Positions 9,620 through 21,440 of a stretch of 26,564 nucleotides of DNA are shown piece by piece (within the stretch, counting starts at the first letter, position 1; the number at the start of each line of letters is the position of its first letter). The notes beneath the pieces are model-generated. The model saw nothing but the letters and a program-made list of their open reading frames with translations, made no database searches and was not told the DNA's origin. Position numbers and translations under genes: made by a program. Source of the stretch: Chara braunii (lineage: Eukaryota; Streptophyta; Charophyceae; Charales; Characeae); contig BFEA01000075.1 in the NCBI GenBank assembly GCA_003427395.1, forward strand, positions 3,469,937 through 3,496,500, given 5' to 3'.

Positions 9620-9985
9620 CGGTGGGGGGGGTATGAGCGAATCCCCAGTTTGAGGTCAAATGGGTCAAACGGGCAGGGGGGCAAAAGGCATATGGTAGGG
9701 GTTTAAGAACAGCCCCAGTTGAGCTGAGATTTTGCCACATCAAAAGGCAGTGGTGGGGGGTTAAGAACAGCTGCGGTTGAGCTGAAATGGGCCAAAAACG
9801 CAGGCCGACGAAATGTGGACGGTGTGGAAGGGTATGAGCATCTGGGGAATACAAATGGCTGCAACAAGGGCAATTTTGCAAAAAGAACATGGTGGGGGTT
9901 TAAGGACAGCGCCAGTTGAGCTGAAATGGCCCAAAAAGGCAGGCCGACGACGGTGTGGAAGGGTGATGAGCATCAGAGGGACGCT
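9620..9985. repeat. Degenerate tandem repeat around AACAGC-CAGTTGAGCTGA
   Basis: The block GGTNGGGGTTTAAGAACAGC, followed by GTTGAGCTGA, occurs near 9694, 9752 and 9891. A second shared block, GCAGGCCGACGA followed by GGTGTGGAAGGGT, occurs near 9802 and 9940. Unit lengths vary (58 and 139 bp), so this is a decayed array. Confidence 0.7.
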
Positions 9986-10391
9986 AAGGACTTCGACAAT
10001 GGCAGCTTTCCATTTTATTTCTGCGAGGTTGCAGTGGGAGTTTCCCTTGAAGCCGCGTATTGTGGTGGGCAAACGAATGGGACAGGACTCGAGCTGGAGG
10101 GCGGGCCTGCGGATCTCTGAAGGGATTTGGATATGCAGCTCACTTACTGGCGGCAGCAAGACCAAAGTTTGCATGTATGATATCTGTGGGATTGTGGTCA
10201 GAGGTTGCTCATGGACCCACGTACGGGCGGTCAGGTTGGACTGGAGTTTAACGGCACGGTCGGGTAGGTCTCGGGGCAAGTGGATGGTCGTGAAGGATCT
10301 GAATGCACACCAAAGCAGTGACCTCAGGCTGTCTATTTTTGTATATGCAATCTGCATGATTGCAAAAGAGTTCTGCTTCGAAACGACATGT

Positions 10392-10396
<5 letters not shown>
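9986..10396. other. Gene-less stretch
   Basis: Open frames exist on both strands, but none shows a domain, and they are extended by the dinucleotide tract that follows. Confidence 0.45.

Positions 10397-10448
<52 letters not shown>
10397..10448. repeat. (AG)26 microsatellite
   Basis: Fifty-two bases of pure AG repeat. Confidence 0.97.
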
Positions 10449-10449
<1 letters not shown>

Positions 10450-10750
10450 CAGGGGGAAGTTACTGTAGGACCGAATGGTCCGGTGGCGGTCGTTGAGGAG
10501 TTTGCAACTTTGAAGTGAGGATGGATGGTCTGGAAGGCTATGGAATGGAGTGAAGTAATGACGGCTGTGAGGTCGGTTTGTGCGCGTCTGATTGGTTGGG
10601 GGCAAGGAGGAGTCGCCTCCAAGGAGGCAGACGTTAGTTGGTGTTGATCGCAATTTTGGTGCTCTCTAACAGGAGGCATAATGCTGTGGAGTTTTGAATT
10701 GACTGCAGGGGAATATCAGCTAATACAAGTAGCCAACCGAAGGTATGAGC
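10449..10750. other. Gene-less stretch
   Basis: I see no coding signal or repeat. Confidence 0.45.
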
Positions 10751-10825
10751 GACTCCGCCCTCAACGTTTTGAGTTGACTCGGCCCTCAATGTTTTGCGTT
10801 GACTCGGTCGTCAACGTTTTGAGTT
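10751..10825. repeat. 25-bp tandem repeat, three units
   Basis: GACTCSGYCSTCAAYGTTTT plus GMGTT repeats exactly at 10751, 10776 and 10801. The unit junctions create GAGTTGACTC or GCGTTGACTC. Confidence 0.92.
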
Positions 10826-10909
10826 CACCTCTGTCTGAACACGCGTACCCAGCGGAAAGGTGGTCCCCTTTCTATGACTATTTTTTCATCACTCCGAATT
10901 GCATTCTTT

Positions 10910-11034
10910 TGACTTTTTTTTTTTTTTTATGTGTGTGTGTGTGTGTTTTCTTTTCCTTTTTTTCCCGTAATAGATCTGATTCCCTCAAGGATTATAACTC
11001 ATGATATGTTTGTTACGGGTTACAAATGCTCAGG
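10910..11034 (-). mobile_element. Possible third, diverged copy of SINE family 2
   Basis: A T run followed by (GT)n at 10915-10946, then GGATTATAACTCATGATATG and TTTGTTACGGGTTAC, follows the order of the copy at 3187-3335 (T run, GT run, GGATTCGAACTTGTGACCTG, TTTATCGACAG). The promoter boxes are lost. Confidence 0.35.
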
Positions 11035-11231
11035 TAAAGGTTGTAAAGATGTACCGCGGTAAAAGTTTTGATTTTGAGTTTACCTCAGTCTTCACGCGAC
11101 TACCCAGCTGAAGGTCGTAACATTTCACCGAACGACGAATGCTTTGTTCCGATCCACCACAGGTAACAATCCCACAAAGGCGAACCAAGCATGTTCTATG
11201 GAAGTCTACTTTTGTTTTGTCTATGGAATCT

Positions 11232-11346
11232 TTTTTTTTTTTTTTTTTGAGAAAACGGTCCCCTGCAGTGCTAGTGATGCTGGTTGAAACAGGCACCACT
11301 AGCACCCGGGGAGAGGCTTCCATCTATTGGTGGGGAGCATCACCTG

Positions 11347-11350
<4 letters not shown>
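11232..11350 (-). mobile_element. Short poly(A)-tailed repeat, family 1, copy 2
   Basis: On the - strand it starts AGCAGGTGATGCTCCCCACC, shares CAATAGATGG with the copy at 2307, and ends in 18 A followed by GATT, as copy 1 does. The copies match well only at the head and tail. Confidence 0.5.
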
Positions 11351-11351
<1 letters not shown>

Positions 11352-11384
<33 letters not shown>

Positions 11385-11391
11385 NTTTTTT
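11352..11391. repeat. Poly(T) tract with one undetermined base
   Basis: Thirty-three T, one N at 11385, then six T. The N marks a sequencing or assembly uncertainty in the homopolymer. Confidence 0.95.
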
Positions 11392-11649
11392 ACCCCATGC
11401 AATTGCCATACTTCTGGTTGTGCGTTCTCTTTCGTCAACGCTTTTTGTCAATGCCGCAAAACGACGGCCGGGAAAACCAAAAAAAAAAAAAGCCTGCCAG
11501 CGCCGACAGAAAAAAAGGAAAAAAAAAGGAAATGCAATGCAGACAGTGACAAAAAAAAAGGCAAATTGATGGGGAGGGGGGGGGAACAAAAAATAAAACA
11601 AAAACAATGGCCGATTCATATCAAACGTCGGACGTTTCGAGATATCCTT

Positions 11650-11815
11650 TTGTCAGCGCTATTTGTCAACCCTTTTTGTCAACTCTTTGGTGAACGCTTT
11701 TGTCAATGCTTTGGTCAACTGTTTTTGTCAACGCTTTTGTCAATACTCTTTGTCAATGCTTTTTATCAACCCTTTGGTCAACGCTTTGCAGTCAACACTT
11801 TGGTCAACGCTTTGC
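11650..11815. repeat. GTCAA-rich minisatellite
   Basis: A degenerate unit of about 12-17 nt resembling TTTTGTCAACGCT repeats about 12 times. Ten GTCAA cores are present. A similar pair occurs upstream at about 11430-11450. Read on the - strand, the core is TTGAC, the W-box core bound by plant WRKY factors. Only four cores have the full TTGACC/T form, so function is speculative. Confidence 0.8.
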
Positions 11816-12055
11816 TTGCGGAAAAGGGTAGAATGGTGTGGAAGTCTTGGCTAAGGATTGAATGTGTTTCCAACCACGATGGGGAAGGAGGATGTCTATG
11901 AGAATGCGGTCAACGATAAGTTGGTTGACAGGGCAGCAGTTTGTTTCTGTGAGGGTGTAGTACCATGTGAAGATGTCCAGGGTACATTGGGATAAGCGTT
12001 GTAGCTCCTGGGGTGAGTCGACGAGTATTGTGTCGTAGAGACTGCTACTGTGCAC
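11807..12055 (-). pseudogene. Unrecognised coding-like fragment
   Basis: The - strand frame of 83 codons has protein-like composition, unlike the repeat-derived frames around it. It includes DSPQELQRLSQCTLDIFTWY, a Cys-Cys, QLIVDRILIDILLPHRGW and KHIQSLAK, so it looks like a mixed helical domain. It runs into the GTCAA minisatellite at its C-terminal end. I do not recognise the family. A transposon or host-gene fragment is likely. Confidence 0.35.
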
Positions 12056-12144
12056 CTAAACAGAACGCCTGGTCAATATTGCTGTATTAAGGGCAACTTT
12101 CACTCCATATACACCGTATATGGCCGGGTGTCACGGTTATATTC

Positions 12145-12290
12145 TTTTTTTTTTTTTTTTTTTTTAACCGGGCCCGGTGCCCAAGGCTGATATTATCAAT
12201 AATAAAATTGAGGTCGGGGTCCTCATAGTCTACCCGGAGTGATCGAACCGAAACTGCTGAGAACCGTGCTCAGCGTCCCTCAAATGGTTA
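12145..12290 (-). mobile_element. tRNA-derived SINE with poly(A) tail, family 3
   Basis: On the - strand the head TTGAGGGACGCTGAGCACGG (about 12262-12281) is followed by a B-box-like CGGTTCGATCACTCC (12238-12252), about 60 nt of body, a perfect palindrome ACCGGGCCCGGT (12167-12178) and 21 A (12145-12165). The order of pol III boxes, body and poly(A) is typical of SINEs. The palindrome next to the A tail recalls the repeat tail at 25180-25195. Confidence 0.6.
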
Positions 12291-12809
12291 TGATGATGAC
12301 CATGATGATACTGATGATACAATAGATAATGATGCTAATGAGAATGATAATTCAAATATATGAAAAAATATAGAAGATTATGCTATATCAGCTATTCTGG
12401 CCTCCTAATCCCAGTACAACTCCTAGCCCTCCCTGTACCAGGACACTGTACCTCAGAGACAAAACCAACCTAACCAACATCAACCATAGCTGATCTCTTC
12501 TCGCCTCCTTGCAGCCCCCCCCGGTTCACCACTGGAATGCCTTCCACCCTCAGCAAACCAAAAATCTCTCTACAAAGCCTCACACTCCTGCCATTTACAG
12601 GTTACAGGGCAACGACCCAGCTCCGACCAGCGTCGTTCTCACATCGGCAAACCAAGGGCATAGAACAAAGCAACTCAGAAGATATCAGTCCAGGTTTAAC
12701 CATCTCTGAAGTCCTATATCCCAAATGTGGAAGAATACTAGATGCAACCAAAATTTCAGAACACCAAAAAACTTCATATAACAATAATCAGATGATGATA
12801 CTAATGATG

Positions 12810-12846
<37 letters not shown>

Positions 12847-13321
12847 TATGATGATAATGATGATAATGAATATGATGATTATTATATAGAAGTTATAACA
12901 GCATTTCTAGCCTCCTAATCTCCGAACCCTCCCAGCTCTCCCTGAACCAGGACATTACATCTCAGAGACAATACCCTCTTAACCAATGTCTACCATAGCT
13001 GACCTGTTTCCGCCACCTAGACTATCTTTGGCCCCATAGGTTGTCAAGGCAGCCCCCCCGATTCGTCACTGGATTGTCTTCCTCCCTCGGCAAATCCACA
13101 GATCTCTCTACAAGGCCTCACACTCCTGCTAATTGCAGGTTACAGGGCAATGCCCCAGCTCCTACCAGCGTCGTTCTGGCATCGCCAAATCAGGGGCAAA
13201 GATAAAGGAACTCTGTAGATATCGGGCCAGATTCAACCATCTCTAAGATCCTATATCCTAATTAAGGAAGGAGGCCAGATACAGCCAAGAATTACAGCAC
13301 ACCAGAAAGCATGATATAACA

Positions 13322-13362
<41 letters not shown>
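12291..13362. repeat. Higher-order repeat: GAT arrays alternating with a 420-440-bp body
   Basis: A body at about 12364-12783 recurs at about 12884-13320 with many shared blocks (GCCTCCTAATC, CTCAGAGACA, TCTCTCTACAA, CAGGTTACAGGGCAA, CCAGCGTCGTTCT). The period is about 510 bp, and the second copy has 26-28 extra bases. GAT/AAT arrays precede each body (12291-12345, 12788-12880) and follow the second (13321-13361, pure GAT). No coding frame is conserved between copies. Confidence 0.85.
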
Positions 13363-13720
13363 GATGATGAGATGATTCAGAAAAAATCCCCTCTCTCCCT
13401 TCCTTCCTCCATTCTCTCCATTACCATATCTATCCCTTTACCCTAATCTGCCCCCGCTGGGATTTGATGCCCAGCCCCAGAAAAAAGTATTCCTCACAAT
13501 CTGCCCGTACCCCCTCCAGGGTTTCACCACCCGCCTAATGAAACCCCTGCGGGGCTGGGCTCTCCCCCTCCACCTCACCAAAATGTCATTCGCTTGGATT
13601 TTGTTGATGACGAAGGACAGCACCCTGAAGATAATGATACTGAGGACGATGATGACGACCCACTCACCTGCTGATGCGAAAGGTGAACGATGCCTTGAAG
13701 AGCAAACTCTACTGATAACA
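13363..13720. other. Gene-less spacer
   Basis: GCCCAGCCCC (13469-13478) and GGGGCTGGGC (13551-13560) form a short inverted repeat. I see nothing else of note. Confidence 0.5.
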
Positions 13721-13872
13721 AACTAATAATGATGATAATAATCATCATCATAATGATGATGATAATGATGTTGATGATGTCGATAATGATGATGATGATG
13801 ATGATTATGATGATGAAGACACACCAACGATGATGCTCATAATGATGATGATGATGATGATGTCAGTAATGC

Positions 13873-13927
<55 letters not shown>

Positions 13928-14060
13928 GATGATGATGCCGCACCAATGAAGACGCTCATAATGATGATGGTGATGTCAGTAATGCTGCTACTACTGCTGA
14001 TGATGATGATTACCGTCGTTATCCCCACATTATGAAAAATGTCGATAATTATGATGATGA
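13721..14060. repeat. Compound GAT/CTG trinucleotide tract with internal duplication
   Basis: Long GAT/ATG runs contain a GCT run (about 13869-13893). A block with GCTCATAATGATGATG, then GATGTCAGTAATGCTGCT, occurs at about 13834-13895 and again at 13951-14000. The poly-Ser/Ala/Ile frame on the - strand is an artefact of the triplets. Confidence 0.9.
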
Positions 14061-14419
14061 AGATTACCGCCAACGCAGTACGAGTGAAGGCCGACGACAA
14101 ATCCACCAGGACACTGAAACTGGAAGCTGGCCAGAATCGAAGAGAACGTCCCACCCCATGAAGCAACGTATCCTTAGTCACTTTGAGGTTTCCAACGCCT
14201 AAAGGTTCGCGCCACGAAGCAGAAGCACTAACCCCCCTTCTCTACCTGCGCCAGCCTGTGACGCCAGGAGATCAGCACGAAACAGAACAGAAGACCATCG
14301 CCTCTCCCTCCTCTCTGTCAACTAGAGATGCCACCATCCCCGTTGTAGAGTAGCAGCGCTCAACGTCCGTCTCTCTGTGATGTCACCTCCCTCATTTTCC
14401 GCAGCCATGTACTAGCGCT
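14061..14419. other. Gene-less stretch
   Basis: I see no coding frame or repeat with support. Confidence 0.4.
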
Positions 14420-14530
14420 GCTCCACCTGGCAGCGCACCGCCCACTAGCAGCATGCCACTTGGCAATGCACCGCCCGCTAGCGGCACTCCACCTGGCAAA
14501 CACCGTCCGCTAGCAGCGCTCCACCTGGCA
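14420..14530. repeat. 33-bp repeat with proline-rich coding potential
   Basis: Units at 14420, 14453 and 14486 (33, 33 and 32 bp) plus a partial fourth share CTCCACCTGGC, CACCG and GCTAGCAGC. In one frame they read as APPGSAPPTSS-like cycles, but the third unit shifts the frame. A 94-codon frame starting at 14453 rests mostly on this repeat, and I do not call it a gene. Confidence 0.75.
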
Positions 14531-17171
<2,641 letters not shown>

Positions 17172-17191
17172 GGGGGGGGGGGGGGGGGGGG
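17172..17191. repeat. G20 homopolymer
   Basis: Twenty consecutive G. Confidence 0.95.
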
Positions 17192-17650
17192 TAGCGAGGA
17201 AGGCCTCGCCACACTATGCATGTATGTTCCAGTCTACTATAGGAATGCATTGGATATGATGATATCTATGGCAGAGGAAAAGACATCATCCTGCTGGCTA
17301 GCCGCGGCTGAACCGCGACGAGCCATTGCTGAGTCACTGCCGAACCTGTTTTCAACACAGGATGATTCAGATTGAAGGGTTCCCAAGGATGCAGTGGTGG
17401 TTTGGAAATAGCATAGTGTCTTTTTGTTCACATATACGAACGATTTTATCCTCTTCCCTTAAACTACCCAGTACATGGCCCCAGGCAACTGGAGAACCTG
17501 TTTTGAGCCTCTCCAAAAATTTTGGAGGCCGAGTGCCATAGATGAAATGAATTGGCGGTGGACGACCTCCGAAAGGGGCCCGCAGCCGATAGCTGGCATG
17601 TACTGGTGCTTTAAACCAGCATTCCACCCGAGGCTAAATGTATGAGCCTA
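17192..17650. other. Gene-less stretch
   Basis: A small palindrome, CTCCAAAAATTTTGGAG, lies at 17511-17527. I see nothing else. Confidence 0.5.
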
Positions 17651-18182
17651 AGTTTCAACAGAAAAAATTTTCAGAATTAAATAATCATTCTATAGTAAAA
17701 TTACATTCTAAATTTTAAATTTTCATTTCATCTTAAAAAATGTCATTATAATTTTAAAATTTTCCGTCTTACTTGCAAACGTTCCTTCCAAGAATGGGAT
17801 ATCCCTTCTTATTTGAACTGCATGCTAGAGATAGAACGAAAGTCTGGATGAGTTCATGAAATATTTTAATTGGACTGTCATTCTAAGTAAGGATTTTCAG
17901 TCATAAATAGGTTAATCCAATATAAATTAGAAGATATTTGTTGTAGTGGAATAAAATTTCAATTAAAACATTTTATAAACTCGTCCAGACTTTCATTCCA
18001 TCTTGAACAAATAGATGTAGTTGGAAAGGAAAACTCATATTTAGACGGAAACTTATTAAATAAAACTGAAAATTTTAGAATTGGACAAACATTGGAATGA
18101 TAATTTATAAATATGCAGGATTTTTTTTTTATGGAATGTTTTTTCAACTTTCACTTTTCGTGGGAATTTTTCTGTTGTTGAA
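17651..18182. mobile_element. 532-bp AT-rich fold-back element, left copy
   Basis: The whole segment aligns, in reverse complement, with 23860-24391, which is the same length. Shared blocks include ATAATCATTCTATAGTAAAA, TTTGAACTGCATGCTAGAGA, CAGTCATAAATAGGTTAAT and AGAAGATATTTGTTGTA. Within the copy, 17833-17884 and 17949-18000 are imperfect inverted repeats, so it folds back on itself. Its ends, CAACAGAAAAA and TTTTTCTGTTG, are inverted. Short motifs of the TCATTCC/GGAATGA type recur through it, as in subterminal regions of DNA transposons. No protein is encoded. Confidence 0.85.
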
Positions 18183-18393
18183 TTTTGATGAGCCCGAAGG
18201 CCACCTCGTTTTCACTCACCTGCCACTCCGGTTGAGCTTTCCACAAAGGAAGCCTTGTATCTGGCCCACAACGAACGCCTGATACAGGAAAGGAGGGGGG
18301 GGGCAGCGTAGCAGCATAAGTCACCAAAACGAGATGACAAAATAATAAAGAAGGAAAACGGAAAAGGAAACAAGGGTTGAGGACATAGCATCC
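18183..18393. other. Interior segment beside the left fold-back copy
   Basis: A G-rich run lies at 18294-18303. No coding signal is seen before the RT palm fragment. Confidence 0.5.
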
Positions 18394-18407
18394 TTGCGTT
18401 GTAAGGA

Positions 18408-18461
18408 GTCCACCTCTCACATCTTCTGCTGTCTCACGGCTTCAGCTGTGAGAGGTGGACA
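18408..18461. repeat. 13-bp perfect inverted repeat at the start of the RT palm piece
   Basis: GTCCACCTCTCAC (18408-18420) and GTGAGAGGTGGAC (18449-18461) could form a hairpin with a 28-nt loop. It abuts the point where RT-like coding begins on the + strand. Confidence 0.8.
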
Positions 18462-18753
18462 CTTTCTGCTGATGAGGCTGCCTCGTGACTCACACTTTAA
18501 CCTGCCAGCAGTCTCCCAGTTGACAAGTAGACTGGGTAGGATCAACTCCAAGATCCGTTATCTCAGACATCCGTCGAACATATCAGCGCAGTCCTTTGAC
18601 ATAAAGGACATGTTCAGCCGATTGCCACATGCAGAGATTTTGAGGGCCCTACCGACATATACTGCTATTCTGCCAACCCTTTCCCTGAAAAAACCACTTG
18701 TAGTCCTCTATACTTCGGTCATTCCACAGGGGTCAGACCAGGTTTGCAGTTGA
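18462..18753 (+). pseudogene. RT palm fragment, Penelope-like, displaced to the + strand
   Basis: The frame encodes a stretch ending in AQSFDIKDMFSRLPHAEILR (FDIKDMF at about 18595-18615). This is RT motif A with its catalytic Asp, in the form seen in Penelope-like RTs. The preceding 45 residues (NLPAVSQLTSRLGRI and following) fit the segment between RT motifs 2 and A. Coding resemblance fades after about 18660, and motifs B and C (YxDD-like) are not found. The other RT part, ending at motif 2, is on the - strand at 20379-20789. The two are complementary rather than overlapping, which suggests one RT broken by an inversion. A second independent element copy is the alternative. Confidence 0.7.
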
Positions 18754-19054
18754 CATTATAATTCAACCACTTAGATCCGTACCTAACTACTTGGTGCAAA
18801 CATTGTTGGACTTATTCCTAGGTTATCAGAAAAACCTCGACCGCTCTGACTTGTTTCCACCTGCTTCGTCCTCAATACTTTGGTTTATACCATAGGGTCG
18901 AGCGCCCTGTTGTAAGGGGCGCCAAACCCGGTTCACAATCGTCATTGTAACTCAACCACTCGGAGCCGGACCTACCTGCCTGGCATGGTTGAACTTTTTC
19001 CTAGGCTATCAGAGTGGCCCTGACCACTTGGATCCTGACCCATGTGCTTGGGTG
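18752..19054. repeat. Diverged tandem pair, about 190-bp period
   Basis: 18752-18865 and 18942-19054 share CATTRTAAYTCAACCACT, then TTCCTAGGYTATCAGA and TGACYTGTTTCC-like tails. The part around CTAGGCTATCAGAGTGG recurs at 25138-25182. Confidence 0.65.
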
Positions 19055-19500
19055 ACGAGGCCAGCCAATAAATGAAGTAAAGAGAAAGGGGGAAAAAAAA
19101 TGTAGCATACTAGTATTTTTTAGCTTATAGAGATTACCCAAATCAGGCCTTATCTTTAAATTTTGTGATGCTTTATTGTAGTAAGGTTGTCGGGAATAAT
19201 CGAGGTTGAAACGGGATTTACCATTAGAAACAAAATTCTTTAAGCCACCAGTACACCGGCCAACTATAAAAAAAATTGTGGCCGTTAACGCGCCGCAACT
19301 TTAGGGGATTCGGGAGAGGCTTGGCATGGCAATGAGGCAGGAAGCTGGTGGCCCCATGGGAACCTCCCACAAGGACTGCAAGATGTCCTTGTGGTATGCA
19401 ATGTGGAAACGCGCAGACAGTGGTAGGAAGGAGGGGAAAAACAAACAAAAAAGAAAACGGACGAGGAAAAAATAAAGATAAATCTTTTTTTTTTTTTTGG
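19055..19500. other. Gene-less stretch
   Basis: A short hairpin (CGGCCAAC and TTGTGGCCG, 19257-19284) encloses an A-rich loop. No coding frame is supported. Confidence 0.45.
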
Positions 19501-20170
19501 AATAATGTATTTGGCTTAACTTCTGCACCGCGTCATATGCATCTGAGGGCAATCACGTTCAGATGCTGGTTTCTCGTTTTCCTTTTTTTTTTTTTTTTTT
19601 TTTTTGAAAGAAGATTGTTGGTTGGTTTTTTCTCTCGCTCCCCGTGACAGACGGGGAGGATTCATTGCCTTCTCAACTCCCTGAGAGACTGTAACGTTGC
19701 AAATTCGAATCATGTATCTGGCTTGACTTCTGCACCGCGTCATATGCATCTGAGGGCAATCCCGTTCAGATGCTGGTTTCTCACTTCCCCTTTTTTTCTT
19801 TTTTTTTTTTTGGAAAGAAGATTGTTGGTTGGTTTATGCACTCGCTCCCCGTGACAGACGGGGAGGATTCATTGCCTTTGTTCCCAGAGCGACTGTAACG
19901 TTGCAAATTCGAATAATGTATCTGGCTTCACTTCTGCACCGCGTCATATGCATCTGAGGGCAATTCCGTTCATATGCTGGTTTCTCGTTTCCCCCTCTTT
20001 TTTTTAATTTTTTTCTTGGGAAGAAGATTGTTGGCTGTTTGTGCACTCGCTCCCCGTGACAGACGGGGAGCATTCATTGCCTCAGCTCCCAGAGAGACTG
20101 TAACGTTGCAAATTCGAATCATGTATCTGGCTGCACTTCTGTATGCAATTGCGGCCAGACTTGGATGAAT
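19501..20170. repeat. 205-bp tandem array, three full units and a partial fourth
   Basis: Units start at 19501, 19708, 19912 and 20117 (steps 207, 204, 205). Each full unit has the core CACCGCGTCATATGCATCTG, a T run of 11-22, a strong hairpin with 8-bp arms (CTCCCCGT/ACGGGGAG at 19638, 19845 and 20050) and GTTGCAAATTCGAATCATG, which resembles a pol III B-box. Read on the - strand, each T run is an A tail. The array could therefore descend from a SINE-like unit multiplied in tandem. The fourth unit diverges after about 40 bp. Confidence 0.9.
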
Positions 20171-20371
20171 CCGACTGCAATCACGTCCAGAGCTTTGCAA
20201 AGTGAAGGTTCTGATGTGAGCATGCCCTCAGCTACTGGTAGGGACAAAAAACAAGAAAGAGATTCGTGAGATTCCTAGTTTCACCAAACTTTTTTTTCCC
20301 TAGTTGAGGCCCTACTCATACTACAAAGTCCTGGACGTGACTGCAGTCAGATTTGTCCAGGTCTGGCCACA
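20151..20371. repeat. 40-bp inverted repeat at the RT break
   Basis: 20151-20190 and 20331-20371 are reverse complements with about six differences. The innermost 18 bases (20173-20190 and 20331-20348) have one mismatch. The outer end lies within about 15 bp of where the - strand RT frame loses homology. Confidence 0.8.
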
Positions 20372-20378
20372 TTTGCAG

Positions 20379-21440
20379 TCAGGTGCAGGTTGCCCTTGAT
20401 ACCACCCTACCTGTACGTACCATTGGTTCCATAAATGTAGGACAGATAGGGCGGCATCTACTTAGGTCCTTATGTTTGGGAATCACGTACGCAGCTCCAA
20501 TACGTCCATTCCTGTCCCACTTGACAAACTTTTTTAGCCCAACGGCCAATACTTCCTCACGAACTTCCCTCAAAACTAACTCCTCATGCAGGTCAATGAT
20601 CGTGTACCCGGGATTAACTACGAACATTTGCATCATAGCTTCGTAGTATGTTTTCGGGCACATGACCACGGTCTCCCCTGGATTCCGATCCAGAGAAGTA
20701 AGGACGAGCCCATCAAATCGCTCCCTCACTTCCAAAACCTCCTCCATGGTAAGGCAAGTCGAAAGACAATCATCACTTCCATAACACAATCAGTCAGCAA
20801 CTAATCACCAATTGATGGCGGTTTCCCTCGCAAATTCTTCCAATTCTTGAAACCCATCTGGATTTCTGATCTCGGACAACTCAACCGATCAATCACCCTG
20901 ACCTTTGGAATGTTGTTAGCATTGACTAACAAAGGGTTGTCAACGCTCTCCTTGCTTAATCGACAGCGCAATGGCAGGTCAACACATGTCGAGCTGCAAA
21001 CGCTCGATGATTGTGCAAAAGTTCTCCAATCGTTCGGTTCTTTTCCCAAACAATTCGAGTCTTCTTACGTGCGCGTTTCAAGAAGCAGGTTCGCAACTCA
21101 TTACCAGATCGTTAATTACCTTCCGGAGCTCGCCCAGGTTAATCCTATCATCAAATTTAACTTTCACCAACAAATCAGCACTGAGGCTAAGTTCATACTT
21201 TTCCCTTAACACTCGCGATAATAGTCTACGGAGGAACTTCCTTGTCGATTTCCTCGAGAAATCCTTAATGACCCTGTAACGTCGCAGTATCGAGCTCATA
21301 CCCCAATTATAGATTTTTGCCAACGTTTTGGGGTTCCTCAGAATCAGTACCAATTTTTCCTTCAGGTACTTACATTTTGGTTTCCACGCAATTATGTGCT
21401 CGATAACAAAACTTCCCCATTCTCCAAAATCCCTTTACAA
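20379..21440 (-). pseudogene. Penelope-like element: CxC linker and RT fingers
   Basis: This continues the - strand element after a frameshift near 21410-21440. The first part (IIAWKPKCKYLKEKL, then ILRRYRVIKDFSRKSTRKF) is basic and unassigned. Near 21060 the frame shifts again, into KNRTIGELLHNHRAF and CHC (codons 20968-20976). This is a CxC pair like the linker motif of N-terminal-nuclease PLEs. After another shift comes LDRNPGETVVMCPKTYY (near 20670-20693), in the place of the family's DKTG-type motif. RT fingers follow with AAYVIPKHKDLSRCRPICP (20440-20479) and MEPMVRTGRVVSRA. The frame then stops at the 20151-20371 inverted repeat. At least three frameshifts and several stops make it non-functional. 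The palm is missing here, but a matching piece is at 18462-18753 on the other strand. Confidence 0.75.

Noticed and set aside
9813-10496. 227-codon frame on the + strand
   Set aside because: It spans a degenerate tandem repeat and the (AG)26 tract, the opposite strand is equally open, and no domain is visible.
7271-10825. Repeat arrays as a CRISPR locus
   Set aside because: Units are contiguous or degenerate without unique spacers, and the context is eukaryotic.
11284-11901. 205-codon frame on the + strand
   Set aside because: It is made of poly-Phe from a T tract with an N, Lys runs and the GTCAA minisatellite.
13837-14181. 114-codon frame of poly-Ser, poly-Ala and poly-Ile on the - strand
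   Set aside because: It is only the translation of GAT/CTG triplet arrays, which rarely contain stops.
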